A stretch of DNA of 64,000 bases from the NCBI GenBank assembly GCA_004764695.1, contig SMSO01000033.1, positions 2,681,001 to 2,745,000 of the forward strand, written 5' to 3'. The stretch's first letter is position 1. The number at the start of each line of letters is the position of its first letter. The DNA is from Schizochytrium sp. TIO01 (Eukaryota > Sar > Bigyra > Thraustochytrida > Thraustochytriidae). This document shows positions 42,292 to 53,515 of the stretch, in pieces. The notes under the pieces were generated by a model that saw only the letters and a program-made list of their open reading frames with translations, was not told where the DNA came from and ran no database searches. The position numbers and the translations under genes are program-made.

Positions 42292-44439
42292 TTTTGCAGG
42301 TGAGTGTGCGCGTGAGTGTATCTGCTGCGGAGCTGTAGGAGACTGTGGACTTCGCGAATAGGGTTTGCTGAGACGGAATGGACAAGCGACTGATTTTCAT
42401 TCAGAAAGTGATAAAAAGAAAATAGGTGAATCAAAAACCAAACAAAGCTCCAACAAAGCACACAATTTAGAGAAAGTAAAGAATCTACTCCGCATCACCG
42501 TGGGTAATTCACGTTGAAGATCTTCATGACGCATGAAGAGTGATGGCCTTGACGAGATTGCCAGCACGAGGAGCAACTATCAAGCGATACACGCTGCAGT
42601 TCGCGTGGAATAATCTGAGAAAATAAAAGATTCTTCGGAGGCTTAAAAACATAAGAAGAAGAAGAAGAAGAAGAAGAAGAAAAAGAACGCCAACAACTTC
42701 AATCTGGAGAATATGGTGAAAAAGAACATCGTTATAGAACAGCCTGACTTCAGCCAATTTCATTCCAGCACTACACCTCACGTCTTCGAGAAGATCGTGC
42801 CCAATACGCTTCAATGCGTATACGCCTCACTGTTAGCACAGCAGATATGCTCCAAACTTATTGAGGCGAGGTCTGTTGCCATCTGGTGGAGGAAATAGAG
42901 TCCAACCGATGTTGAAGTTGTGAAGGATTTCACTTTCTTCTATCTCTATCTCCTCGTCTTAAGAAATAGAAGGTACTACTCGACACCATGACCAGAAGTT
43001 CTGAACGTTCTGAAGGTTCTAGGGAGTTTGTCTGTTATTATTTGATTGAGTGGTTCGGAGCCACAAGATCCCAAGATAACTTTGCAAGGCCTGCCTTTTG
43101 CGCGGTTCCTTCGAAGTTTATGCATCAGTGACTCGACGCAACCTTTGCCTTTTTTGCCCTAAAAATGAGGACGCAGAGATGGGTAAATGACCAAACAGTT
43201 GAAGTGTGTGTCGATTCATGAAATCTTTGATCTTGATTCCCGTTTTGGGAAAATCAAGGAATTGAAATTACTGTGGATGCAGACGTCAAGTTTTAATCAA
43301 CGTGAATAAGGTTGCAGTTTGTAGTTCCTTCTCAATTCGGTTTACAGAATAACATCTTACACATACTCAGTGAGGATATTGTATTACTTTCATGGTTTTG
43401 TAATTAAATAACTTCGGATGATTAGTCTTAACGATTTGCAGCACGATAGTTCGAAAGATACCGTTTGCTGTGGCATTGAGCTGCTCGATCATTTCGCCTA
43501 TTGTTGATGCAATCTACAACCTTTTTGTGCTCTGGCGTGACGCTTTGGGACATTAATTCTATCTCTTCAAGTTGTGATGCCGCATTGATGGAAAATCAAA
43601 TTACCGTGCTTGCTTACAGTAAGGTTTTGTTAAGCTTGAACCAGAGTGAATAAAAAGAAGCAACAGAATCGCAAAGTTCTGATATGAAGATTTAAGTTAG
43701 AAACCGCTCAGTTTGGGTCGCGACTAATATAACGTATACTTGATCTGAAGAAGTATTGACTCCCTTTAAATACAAAAGTAGCTCTCAGCTCCTAGTATAC
43801 CATGGGTATTGAGAAAGGAGACGTCCTTGTCTATTTAGAGCAGAGCTGTGATATGGGCAATGTGTTTTATTATGAAGATCTTAGAAATTTTTGACCCACT
43901 ACTGGTGCATGCATACCAGCACCAGCATCAGCACCAGCACTAGCATCAATGGTCAGAGTCTTGGTTTCACTCTTTCGCATATTCTCGCTAAAGTGGATGA
44001 AGAGGCAGCTTCAACCAGATTGTTGTAAATGAATTCTCCAACGCCTTCTGCAATACTTTACAGTTAGAACAACTAACAAAAATTCTAATGTTGCACAGCA
44101 ATCAGATTTCGGAGCGACAAATAGTCCAGGAGAGGATATCGTCTAATCTTGTTTTGGACAGCGGTGAGACAATCTCCATGCAGAGTGGACTGCAGCATAC
44201 AAGCAATTGTGGGAGTGACGATGGAGGTATTTTCTGTGCACTTTTATTTAGTAGGCCTAGTATGATTCTTAGGGTTATTATTCTAAAGGATTGTTAATTT
44301 TAACGATTATACTCGAAGACGCAAAGCAAAGTAAACCTTGAAGATCCGAACCCTCTCTGCTGCCGCGTTTGCGAACAAGCACCGAAGCCTCGTTGTTCCA
44401 GTGACGTTTGTCCTGAGCAGTCCACGACTCCACACCGAA
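42292..44439. other. 2.1-kb divergent intergenic region
   Basis: Between the His-rich gene (-) and the small anchored protein (+). Contains a GAA triplet repeat at 42654-42684. The rest is AT-rich, with short frames that I cannot support as genes. Confidence 0.35.
42654..42684. repeat. Trinucleotide microsatellite (GAA)n
   Basis: About ten GAA copies in the spacer upstream of the His-rich gene. Confidence 0.9.
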
Positions 44440-44910
44440 ATGGGTCTTTCTTCGCGTTCGCAGCTCGCGTTGGGCATCGTGGCGCTGCTGGGCGTGGCCG
44501 GCACGCTGGCCTTTGTTTTGACTGTCAAGCCCAAGTCCGCCAAGGCAACTTCTGCAGGCGAAACTGGAGACGAAGGGTCCTCGGGGTCTGGCAGTACCTT
44601 GAAAGTAGAAAAAAAATTGGATCGTGAGCTCGTCAAAAACTTGCTCGAAGATCTTGACAACGCAGTGCATGATTCTGAGGACACATTTTGTAGATTGGCA
44701 CCACCCGCAAGTGCCCCAGGCAAAGTCCAGTTTATTGTGCGCGCACTCAAGCCTGTGACGCTAGCACAACAGGCTCTCGCTGAGCACGGCGTTCAGGATG
44801 TTACTACGCAATTCGGCAATGATGAGGAGATCATCAAACTGAACAACTCTATCGCAGAAGGCCTCAAGCGCATTGAGACATTGTCCAAGACCGTCATGCT
44901 CCAGAAATAG
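44440..44910 (+). CDS. Small single-pass membrane-anchored protein, unknown
   Basis: 156 residues from the ATG at 44440. The frame also has an ATG at 44338, but the added 34 residues look like untranslated sequence. The N-terminus is a signal-anchor (SQLALGIVALLGVAGTLAFVLTVK). A Gly/Ser-rich acidic linker (GETGDEGSSGSGS) and a helical, charged C-terminal domain of ~100 residues follow (LDRELVKNLLEDLDNAVHDS, then GLKRIETLSKTVMLQK). It may be a small organelle-membrane or ER protein with its C-terminal helices in the cytosol. No family is recognised. It ends 61 bp from the stop of the convergent WD40-like gene, so the two transcripts very likely overlap at their 3' ends. Confidence 0.7.
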   Translation: MGLSSRSQLALGIVALLGVAGTLAFVLTVKPKSAKATSAGETGDEGSSGSGSTLKVEKKLDRELVKNLLEDLDNAVHDSEDTFCRLAPPASAPGKVQFIVRALKPVTLAQQALAEHGVQDVTTQFGNDEEIIKLNNSIAEGLKRIETLSKTVMLQK

Positions 44911-44971
44911 AAATGGCCTCAACGGGGCGCATGTGTAGAAGTTGATTTACCTATGCACTGAAATCTCTCCG

Positions 44972-46804
44972 TCATGTCATGTAGTTCAACTTTACAGGTG
45001 CTGAAGACCGTAGGCTCAACGAAATGAGGTGGTCCAGCTTCGCCTCGATACGATCCATACGCGAGTTGAAGCGCTCCTCCAACTCTTTCAGAGCAAGCAC
45101 CTGTCGCGCCTCACGCTCATCTTCAGCAGTAGCCTCTTTAGAAGTACCGGTAGTGTGCAAGTCGCGCTGATTGGAGAGAGCAGCTCCTCCTTCCAACATG
45201 ATTGTCTTTTTATCTGCTTCGGCATCCCCTGGATAATCGCCACCATCGGATTGTTGTTGTGGGGGGAGATCTAGCGCCGCTCTCAATGTTGATGAAAAGC
45301 CCGCTGATGATGATGATTTAGATGTAAACCTTAACGCCGTCAGGTCTAAGGGTCCCGTAGACGAACTGCCCGGACTTGTTGGCGAATCATAAACCCAAAG
45401 GACAAGTTTTTTAGGCCGATTGAGATTGCCAAAAAAAAACTTCCCTGTTGCTGATTTTGCAACCTTTTCTGCAGCCGGGGTGCCCGTTTCTGGCATATCT
45501 CCAGCACCCTGTCCCCCTTTTAAAGAATTTATACTTGATGATATTGTTGAGGTCTGTGCTTGTGAGGGAAGATCCAAAAGCAAGTGCACTTGTGACTGCT
45601 CCTTGTGTCTTCCGTTGCTCTTGTCGGTGATAAACTTGATTCCGCGACATGTGACCTCATTCAGTAATGGGATCTTCGCAAGTAGCCCCTTGGTACCTTT
45701 GACATAAACTTCAACGCGGTCTTGGAACCCTGCTGCGTATTGGGATGTTTTAGGGCAGAGCCCAGACACAAGAATCGCCCCTTTGCACGAGGAAAGGGTT
45801 TCGAACGTTAGGTTCCCGTCTTCGGAGATCAAGACATGTACAATATGGCGCATCTTGGACATAGTTTGTTTAGTTTGCTCTTGTTCTTTGGCCGCGGATA
45901 TATTAAGAAGAGATCCCAGAACCCCGCCGCTCGTACCCGAAGAATTAGCACCGATCACGGGGTCTTGCTGTGTGCTAGGAATGCTTGGAACAAAAAGAGC
46001 ATCCTTTAGACCAAAACTATGTGAGCTTCGTGATGTCTGGGAAGCAATTTGTATACTCTCGCGTACCTGCTCGACGGTATCGTTTCCGCAGAGTGCTAGA
46101 ATCCCACCGGGGCTTCCTATGAGCGAACAAATGGCGCCATCGTGGGGCACATGTTTCCATTTCAACGAAATAGCGCTGTCTGGTGCATACGGTTTAGCAG
46201 AGATGTTCTTGATAACAGTTATTTGGCCCAAGGCATTGCCGAGCACAAGATGGCCCGCATGCCAGCATAGCGCCTTTAAAGATGGCCCCTTGGTTTCGAT
46301 TCTTTCGAGTTCAGGTACGTTGCCTTCCTCCACACCATTAACGGATGCGATGCGCCACACAAGAACTACGTGATCTTGCATGATAAAAAGGATGGTCCCT
46401 GTGTCATTCCAAGCAAGTTGTCTTGCGAACGCCACATGTTTCACGCGTAGATTGTCCCTTTCAGTTGTTCTCCAAAGATAGATACTTTCTGTAGACGCTG
46501 CTGCAAGGGCTTTCGGTGACGCTGACACAAGGTGAAGGACCTCATTATTCTTTCCTGCCTTAAAGACAGCTTTGCCTTGGCTTCCATCAAAAACCCACTT
46601 CCCATCCGTCCACGCAATGATGTTCGCTTCTGCTTTCACGGCAGTTCCTTTGACGCCGTGACCTGCATCTTGAACGTCATCTTCGCTGATGCCTTGATCT
46701 GCTCCCGGCCAGGCCATCAATTCATTGACATGTTTTCTCGACACTGCTTGTGCCTTCACTTCCTCCGCCAGTAGCACCTCTGCGCGTCTCTCCAGCTCCG
46801 CCAT
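44972..46804 (-). CDS. WD40/beta-propeller-like protein with C-terminal coiled-coil
   Basis: 610 residues. After a short helical N-terminus there are strand-rich repeats of about 40-50 residues with WD-like turns: EANIIAWTDGKWVFDG, AASTESIYLWRTTERDN, LAWNDTGTILFIMQDHVVLV, then LKALCWHAGHLVLGNALGQI. They fit blades of a degenerate beta-propeller. The middle (~260-330) and the region ~400-540 are polar and Ser-rich, probably loops. The C-terminus is a coiled-coil (RQVALALK-type heptads, ELEERFNSRMDRIEAKLDHL), likely for oligomerisation. It is probably a scaffold, possibly in trafficking or RNA biology, but no specific family is recognised. It diverges from the VQEEV-repeat gene over a ~1.2-kb shared upstream region. 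Confidence 0.72.
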   Translation of the reverse strand: MAELERRAEVLLAEEVKAQAVSRKHVNELMAWPGADQGISEDDVQDAGHGVKGTAVKAEANIIAWTDGKWVFDGSQGKAVFKAGKNNEVLHLVSASPKALAAASTESIYLWRTTERDNLRVKHVAFARQLAWNDTGTILFIMQDHVVLVWRIASVNGVEEGNVPELERIETKGPSLKALCWHAGHLVLGNALGQITVIKNISAKPYAPDSAISLKWKHVPHDGAICSLIGSPGGILALCGNDTVEQVRESIQIASQTSRSSHSFGLKDALFVPSIPSTQQDPVIGANSSGTSGGVLGSLLNISAAKEQEQTKQTMSKMRHIVHVLISEDGNLTFETLSSCKGAILVSGLCPKTSQYAAGFQDRVEVYVKGTKGLLAKIPLLNEVTCRGIKFITDKSNGRHKEQSQVHLLLDLPSQAQTSTISSSINSLKGGQGAGDMPETGTPAAEKVAKSATGKFFFGNLNRPKKLVLWVYDSPTSPGSSSTGPLDLTALRFTSKSSSSAGFSSTLRAALDLPPQQQSDGGDYPGDAEADKKTIMLEGGAALSNQRDLHTTGTSKEATAEDEREARQVLALKELEERFNSRMDRIEAKLDHLISLSLRSSAPVKLNYMT

Positions 46805-48029
46805 GGCGGCCCAATCGTATCCCCTTTGGGCTTTCCTGCTCCTCCTGCCTCTCCATCGCTTACTTGTCGCTCGTGACCATCTTAGACCGCATGCTGTTGT
46901 TTTCTACCACACACATTGTGAGAGTGTCTTCGAGCCCAGCAGCCTTTCTGAAGTGTAGGTACCAAGCTAGTATCGTAAGCAAGATATCATCTGCCGAAGA
47001 GCTGGAGACAAGCTGATTCGATAAGAACGTAGCTGTCCCTGCGGTTGTATCCGTTCTGAGTATCGCAGTGCAAAGTCGAGGTTCTTGGGCTCTCCTACAA
47101 GGTCTTAAAGCTCGGCGGTTATTTCTTCAACCATCGCTGCTTTTGATGAAAAAACTTTGATTGCATGTACGCAAACTATACAGACGAGAACGGGAACCTA
47201 GGGAAAGTTTGATCTCGCACGAGATTTCGAAGCGTTGTGCAATCCAAGAGTCTTTGCCGCGGCAGTTTACATTTGATAGAACGCGGTTCTTGAGGTTAAC
47301 TTAGATCTATCGAAAGACGCAATTCTGCTTAACTCAAACCTCTCCCCATCACTCATAAAGATCTCGTCCTAACCCAATGCAGTTTCGGTTCTGTTTTGCC
47401 GATTGGTGCCAAATCAACGCTAGGTACAGTGTCGAGGTCGACGAACTCTTAGCTGTCATTTAAGCTTCCGAAATGAGCTTGTGATCAGCGTCAGCTAGCA
47501 TATCATGTTATTCACCTTGCTTTCTTTCATTCTCGTTTGCACAGATATAAATCACACCAGAGAAGGCTTCACCAATGTTGCGCGGTATTCCCATTTATCT
47601 ATCGAAGACCTCTTGCCAGTCATCCAGCGTCTTGGCGGCGGTATGCATATGCTTGCCTTTGTAGGTGGCGAGGTACTCCAAGGTTATGCGTTGAGCGTAC
47701 TGTCGGCTATCCAGCTTGTATAGGCGCTATAACCCACTTGTCGGCCTATACTGTACTTTACACGGTTCTATACTTCACTTGTGGGGGCGCTATAACCGAC
47801 TTTGGGCCAAAACATCGTTAGGTAGGTAGCGCGGCGTGCGTTGCAGAGGTTTGTGTGAAACGGTTATCCGAGTTTTTGGGATGCAATATGTATTCTGTAC
47901 CTAGAGAGGAGAATAAGCGATGTTATTGTAAATCGATCTGGACGAAGGAAGAGGTTGAGGCCGTGCAGCAGAACTGGAACTGGGCACGCAAAAGCCGCTT
48001 GAGAAAGTTGGGCGTAGGACAAGAAGAGG
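46805..48029. other. Divergent promoter region between WD40-like and VQEEV-repeat genes
   Basis: 1.2 kb upstream region shared by two divergent genes. The element GGCGCTATAACC followed by ACTT-type sequence occurs twice, at ~47723 and ~47786, 63 bp apart, and might be a regulatory repeat. No coding sequence is recognised. Confidence 0.4.
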
Positions 48030-49397
48030 ATGTTGGCGGAGAACATGGATGCGACGGAGCTGAGCGTGGCGCTGGCGACCTGCGGCGCGGTTCTGGCGGT
48101 GGTGCAGCTGGCGGTGCACTCGGTTCAAACAAAAAGGTCGTGGAAGGGACACCTCGACAAAGCTAAGGTCAAACTGCAAGAGATCCTTGCTGAAGAGGCC
48201 CAAGGCAGTGGAGATTCGGAGTCTCAGGAGCAAGAACTTACGGGCGAGGTCCTCGAAAAGAGCAAAGTGCTGTCTGAAGACAGCGAGGAAATCGCAGCGG
48301 AATTAGAACAAGAAAATGCCCTTCAAGACAGAGAGGAGGTTGAGGAGGAAGAGAAGGAGCCGACCATTGCAATCACAGAGGAGGCCTCTTCAAAGGACGT
48401 CTTGAATGATCAAGATCAGGATGAAAAGGAGGCCTCTGAGGACGAAGAAGAGATCATCGAGGAATCCAACGATTCCAAGGAAGAAATTGCTCTTGACGAC
48501 AACGAGATAGTACCTGAGACTGCCCAGAGCACAGGCCTGGTAAACGAGGACATCGAAGAGAATGGCGACGATCTTGAGAACGATTCCGAAAAGCATAGCG
48601 ACACTGAAGGCGTCGAAGAGGTCCAGGAAGAGGTTGTTCAAGCAGAGGTCCAGGAAGAGGTTGTTCAAGCAGAGGTCCAGGAAGAGGTTGTTCAAGCAGA
48701 GGTCCAGGAAGAGGTTGTTCAAACAGAGGTCCAGGAAGAGGTCCAAGAAAAGGTCCAGGAAGAGGTCCAAGAAGAGGTCCAGAAAGAGGTCCAAGAAGAG
48801 GTCCAGGAAGAGGTCCAGGAAGAGGTTCAAGAAAAGGTCCAGGAAGAGGTCCAAGAAGAGGTCCAAGAAGAGGTGAAGGCTACTGAGGATGTTGAAGAGC
48901 ACGAGGAAGAACTTGTAGATGGCGCTGAGAGTGTTGCAAAGTCTCACGAGACCTTGACAAATGCCATAGAGCTAGACGATGAGGCCAGTAAAACTGATCG
49001 TAATTCCTTTTCAGGGGACGAGGAAGAGCTCGAAGAGTCATCTCCACGAACACCAGAGCCCGCACCAACACCAGCGCGGCGATCGAGGCAATCCAAAGTA
49101 GCTGCCTCGACAGCACGTAAATCTACCAAGGCCCCACCGACAACAGCGCGACGAGCGAACCGGAGGAAAACCACTTCGGTCATTGACATGTCGGTGGAAG
49201 AGCAAGAGGAAGACGGCAACGAAGAGAACATGCCCCTGCAGTCTAACCTTATGTCTGAGAGAGATTCCGTGTCGCAGCTTGGCAACAGCAAGAAGAAGTT
49301 TTCTCTTGACTCCAATGAAAGCGTTTCTTCAATGGCATCTTCTCGCCGATCGACTCGCACGCGTCGTGCTCCTGACGCTTATCAACCTGCCTGGTGA
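48030..49397 (+). CDS. Acidic VQEEV-repeat protein with N-terminal membrane anchor and basic tail
   Basis: 455 residues from the ATG at 48030; a second ATG at 48045 would remove five residues. Residues ~10-33 form one hydrophobic helix (LSVALATCGAVLAVVQLAVH) followed by basic residues, a signal-anchor pattern. Residues ~50-195 are very acidic (Glu/Asp/Ser). Residues ~195-285 are tandem VQEEVVQAE and VQEEVQEE units, built from a 12-15-bp DNA repeat and probably one long charged helix. A second acidic part follows. The last ~110 residues are basic and Ser/Thr/Arg-rich (RRSRQSKVAAS, TARRANRRKTT), ending in RRSTRTRRAPDAYQPAW. It could be an ER or nuclear-envelope protein whose basic tail binds nucleic acid or microtubules. 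No known family. Confidence 0.75.
   Translation: MLAENMDATELSVALATCGAVLAVVQLAVHSVQTKRSWKGHLDKAKVKLQEILAEEAQGSGDSESQEQELTGEVLEKSKVLSEDSEEIAAELEQENALQDREEVEEEEKEPTIAITEEASSKDVLNDQDQDEKEASEDEEEIIEESNDSKEEIALDDNEIVPETAQSTGLVNEDIEENGDDLENDSEKHSDTEGVEEVQEEVVQAEVQEEVVQAEVQEEVVQAEVQEEVVQTEVQEEVQEKVQEEVQEEVQKEVQEEVQEEVQEEVQEKVQEEVQEEVQEEVKATEDVEEHEEELVDGAESVAKSHETLTNAIELDDEASKTDRNSFSGDEEELEESSPRTPEPAPTPARRSRQSKVAASTARKSTKAPPTTARRANRRKTTSVIDMSVEEQEEDGNEENMPLQSNLMSERDSVSQLGNSKKKFSLDSNESVSSMASSRRSTRTRRAPDAYQPAW
48619..48876 (+). repeat. GTCCAGGAAGAG-type coding tandem repeat
   Basis: Tandem 12-bp units (GTCCA(G/A)GAAGAG) within the VQEEV gene, mixed with a 27-bp unit that adds GTTGTTCAAGCA. Copies differ mainly at A/G third positions, which keeps the Val-Gln-Glu-Glu frame. 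Confidence 0.9.
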
Positions 49398-52343
49398 TTG
49401 AGTGAGTGAGTGTGTGACTACATCCGCTCCTTGCCCACTTGCTTGATTGATATGCATGAAAGATTGAAACCATGATGCTGCGTGGCTGTCATCATTACCA
49501 TTTGCCCGTTCCTCTAGTAGACTCTCTTTCCCATCTGTTTTTAAAATCTCAACATCACACCCGTTCATTTTACCACGATCACTGGTTGTTCATTCATAGC
49601 GCTCGCCGACTCTTTCACAAACAAATATACCGATGCACGGAGTCTCTTTTCATCTCCCAATCTCCATCTGCTGGCCTAACGAGTCGTTTGGCGGTGTATT
49701 GCATGCTGCCGTTGCATTTGTAATCCAGGTTGAAACTGTAAAGAGTCTCTCTTTAGTATGTACTTGCCATGGATGTCAAAACGTGGCGCATTCAACATGA
49801 TACGACAAGGCGTGATTTTATGCTAAGGCAGATAAGCCTGCTGCATTCGCTGGAATGTAGCTCGATACTTTTAGTCAGATTTGGTAGTTGATGTATTGAC
49901 GTGGTTGACAAAACACTGGACAGGGAAGAATGGGTCCCTTCCGCTTCCATGGCATAACAGACATTCTACCAAATATCGCTGTAAAGAATGCTAACGAGGT
50001 ACTACTCCACTCTCTCGATCATGCGAGCTAATAATCATATTGAACAAGCAACGCATATGATCTCTGCTCTGCCGCTTTTATTACAATTTATAAAACACAG
50101 AAAGACGAAGAAAATTGAATTTATATCAAGATCAACAGAATCACACCCATCTTTACCAATTGATTCATCATATCGAATAGGAGATGATACCTTCATTGAA
50201 AGAAGACATCTCACATCAAACGATGTTGAGCCAAACTTGAATATGTAAAATCACTTTCGAGCCTAACAATACACCCAGATGAGGTCCATCATGCACTGGT
50301 GGATAATCATGAGCTGAATTCCACAACAATATCAACTTACCATTGCTTGCCAAGAGCGTAAACAACAACCAGGGTAACATGGACGGAAATGAGGCGGGCT
50401 TGAGCACTTCATTCACAGTTACCACTAACAACGGCGTACTTGAAGACAAACAGCATACTTACAACTCAGGTCTAATATTACATATTTATCAAGTCGTGTG
50501 GAGATGCTCAAACATTGAGGGTAATTTTTGTGTGACAACTGCAAGAAAGAAGAAATTTAAAAAGTACCTATCGCACAGGTTAAAAGTTATCATCTACTAC
50601 TTGACAAGAAAAAGAACAAATCATCTTTCAATGAGTCATACTGTTCCGTAAGAAACGTCTTTTGCCGGATCAATCAAACAATCCAAGGACATGACGAGTA
50701 CGGACCCAGTAATTTGGCTCTTTGAAAGCAGGGGTGATGCGGCTGCGACGAGGACGATGGCCCTCCTCTAATAGGAAATGTTCAAACGATGGTGACGTTC
50801 AATGCAGCACGGGGAATCGCGGCTCCGAGCGCTCTCCAGCTTTAAAAGAATTCTTCTTTACTCATGAGGTCATCAGGTTCAATCTCAATTTTTATTTTTT
50901 GGAGAAAGGAAATTGCCGTGTTCATGAGGTATTGAAAAAAGAAAATTCATAAGCTGTGAGCTGAGCGGAGGGAGCCATGTGCATTGCGGAGGCGCATATA
51001 AAAAAGATTGTCATCATCATCATCATCATGGTACTCGCCGGGGCGACATCACTAAAAATTGGACAGCAGAAACAGTTTTCGGGGAAATTGGAGAAGGGGC
51101 AGCAGCAGCGGCAAGGCGACCAACCTGGACTAGCTGCAGGAGCAGACAGAGAGAGAGAGGGAGTGCTCAATCCCACCGGGTCTGCCGGAAATTCGAGGGG
51201 GTTCACCACCCACCGTTTGCACAAAGAGCTTCTATTTTCACTACTAGCGCGGCCACTTGCGAAGAAGAGGCGATCTACACTGGACCCCAGACGATACGCG
51301 GGCGCAAAAAACCAACCCAAGTAGTCCAACCGCGGCGGCTCATCGCTTTCTCTGATTTTTTTTATTCAATGCCAGTGACACATCATCTTGAACGATGCGG
51401 GCGTTGTGTCTCTTTTCCCCCATATTTAATTTTGTGTATAAATGGTTGGATTGAAAGAGGGCACGCAAAGCTCGATAAATGATGGGCATTTGATTGATTG
51501 ATTGATTGTAAGAGAAAGCGACGGCACGGCCATTTGGTTGATTCCATTTGAGTGACGGAGGAGCAAGGGTGGTTATAATTTTACGCGCGGGCGTGTGACG
51601 GCAGTCCTTTTTGGTGACTTCTATTCATTCGTCTATCATCCTGTGAATATGTGTGATGGGATGAAAGAACAGAAGAGCGTGATATTAAGGGCGTAGACCC
51701 AAGCGGGCTGAAGAAGCATCTCCTCCTCATTGAAGAGTGAAGACGCTGCTGCAGAGGCGCGCGTTAGTGCCCCGAGTCGAGCGAATGAGTGTACATACAT
51801 GCATTTATGTACGACATTCTGCCTCGGTAAAAAGATAAAACGGGGCGAAGTGAGAATGAAGCTGCGAGTGTGAGGCGGGCGTAGCCGTCATTGACGACTA
51901 TGGTATTAAAACGAAAAGATTTGGAAAATCCGGGCAGATCTGGCATTAAATAGGAGAGAGCAAGCTCGGCTAGGCTCGCCCTCACCTCAACTCTGCCGGT
52001 TCGAGAGTTACTTGAGGAATGCATCGATCGGGTTATTATTTATCGCTGGAGTGCCGCGTTCGCATATCAATCTCCGCCGAGCATTTGTTCATTCTTTATA
52101 CATCCGTTTTCTCTGAGTGAAAGACGGGGATGCATGGAATGAAATGCCAATTGACAGAATTGCGAGTGCGGCAGGCAGCCGAGCGTTGGGGGACCACCGA
52201 TGGATGTTTTCCCAAGCCAGTAAGTTGGGTTGGTTGGTATGCAGGCATTTAGTTCGCGAGCAGGCAGGTCGTCTTGCTTTTTGTTGCTGAGTCGCATCTC
52301 AATTTGGGCAACTCAATCAACAATCGACAACCAACCTGGTCGC
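49398..52343. other. 2.9-kb convergent intergenic region
   Basis: Between the VQEEV gene and the SLC25 carrier. Short frames at 50343-51482 overlap each other on different frames and strands and lack recognisable domains. A short CAT repeat is at ~51011-51030 and a TTGA repeat at ~51492-51508. I see no gene I can support. Confidence 0.35.
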
Positions 52344-53360
52344 TTACGGGAGCACGTTCTCGAGAAGATCACGTGTACGCTCAACGCCCCAGAAGAGCGC
52401 CGCGTTGGAAGGAAAGGCGCGGACGAAGGTGGCCATGAGTCCTCTGTAGAAGCCTCTGAGACCCTCAGAACGCAGAATCATCGAGGCAGTCTCGCTCATG
52501 TTGAGCTTGGTACCGGAGAAGAGCTGCTGCTGAGTCTTGATGGCATCTGCAGGAAGCGCTACAAGCCAGAATGCGACACCACCAAGTCCTCCGGCAGTGA
52601 GTACCTGGGCATCCGGGGAAGTCATGACCTTGTTGCCCTCGAGTGCCTTGCGGGCAAACTCGTAGACACCAAAAAAGGCAATGTTTCCGGGCACTTCGCG
52701 GGCAATGGTGGCGTTCATACCGTGGAAGAGGCCACGAACACCCTCACGACGCACAACAGAAGCAGCGCAGTGCATGGCAGAAGGACCTTCTCCGGCCTGC
52801 ACGCGGACCTTGACGAGCTCGATGGGGCAGAGGATGGCACTGGCAACGATAGCAGCGATGGAGCCTGCGAAGGCACCCTTGGAGAGGGAAGCTGTCGCGT
52901 CGGAGAGCTGTCTGTCGCCGAGGACTCTGTCAAAGACGGCATCAGTGGTCTTGAGGATCTGCGCGTAGCTCATGAAGAGCACAGCGTTCTCGAGGGAGTT
53001 GGCAAGGACCGCAGGGCCAGAGCCTGCGTAGAGGCCGTTCCACACGCCACGGGTGCGCACAAGAGACACAAGGCAGCCGAGGGTAGACGTGGGAGCAGCA
53101 GAGTAGCGGACCTGAGTCGTGGACTGGGCCTGCATGAGAACCTTGGCGGTGTCAAAGGGGTGGCCTACAGCAACGCAGCAGAGACCACCGATAGTACCGG
53201 CGCTAAGGTCTACAAAGACGGGCTTGAACTGAGTGAGGGCAGCACCAAGCCAGCGGCTGGCCGCGGGGGCGTGGTCCACCGCCGCCGCGGCATCGCGCAC
53301 GACGATGTCCGAGGAGCTGCCAGAAGCAGTCGCAGAGGTTGGGCTCGAGAGCACAGTCAT
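52344..53360 (-). CDS. Mitochondrial carrier family (SLC25) protein, carnitine/ornithine-carrier-like
   Basis: 338 residues, with the three-fold ~100-residue repeat of mitochondrial carriers. The three signature motifs are PFDTAK (68-73), PIELVK (179-184) and PADAIK (270-275), each at the end of an odd-numbered helix. GTIGGL, GAFAGS and GGLGGV precede them. The last repeat ends in FYRGLMATFVRAFPSNAALF, very like the SLC25A15/A20/A29 branch that moves basic amino acids or acylcarnitine. There is an N-terminal extension of ~45 residues. GC-rich codons and no introns suggest a highly expressed inner-membrane transporter. The exact substrate cannot be fixed without aligning the contact-point residues. 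Confidence 0.92.
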   Translation of the reverse strand: MTVLSSPTSATASGSSSDIVVRDAAAAVDHAPAASRWLGAALTQFKPVFVDLSAGTIGGLCCVAVGHPFDTAKVLMQAQSTTQVRYSAAPTSTLGCLVSLVRTRGVWNGLYAGSGPAVLANSLENAVLFMSYAQILKTTDAVFDRVLGDRQLSDATASLSKGAFAGSIAAIVASAILCPIELVKVRVQAGEGPSAMHCAASVVRREGVRGLFHGMNATIAREVPGNIAFFGVYEFARKALEGNKVMTSPDAQVLTAGGLGGVAFWLVALPADAIKTQQQLFSGTKLNMSETASMILRSEGLRGFYRGLMATFVRAFPSNAALFWGVERTRDLLENVLP

Positions 53361-53515
53361 ACCTACCGCTCGATGGAGCGGAGCGGGATACTTAGCGGGC
53401 GAACCCGGTCCTGTCGACGGTCAGAAGAGGAGGAGTGCCGAAGCTGCTAAAGGAAGACGCTAAGAAGGCGCGGAGGACGCGAGTAAGTTGCGGCGGGAGC
53501 GAGTGGAAGGTTTGA

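Noticed and set aside
48390-48947. Leu/Phe/Asp-repeat minus-strand frame and a Lys/Arg-repeat frame at 48562-48876
   Set aside because: Both are alternative readings of the VQEEV coding minisatellite.
52230-53450. 406-codon plus-strand frame
   Set aside because: Antisense to the SLC25 carrier, whose three signature motifs are intact. The plus frame has no domain and exists because of GC-rich third positions.
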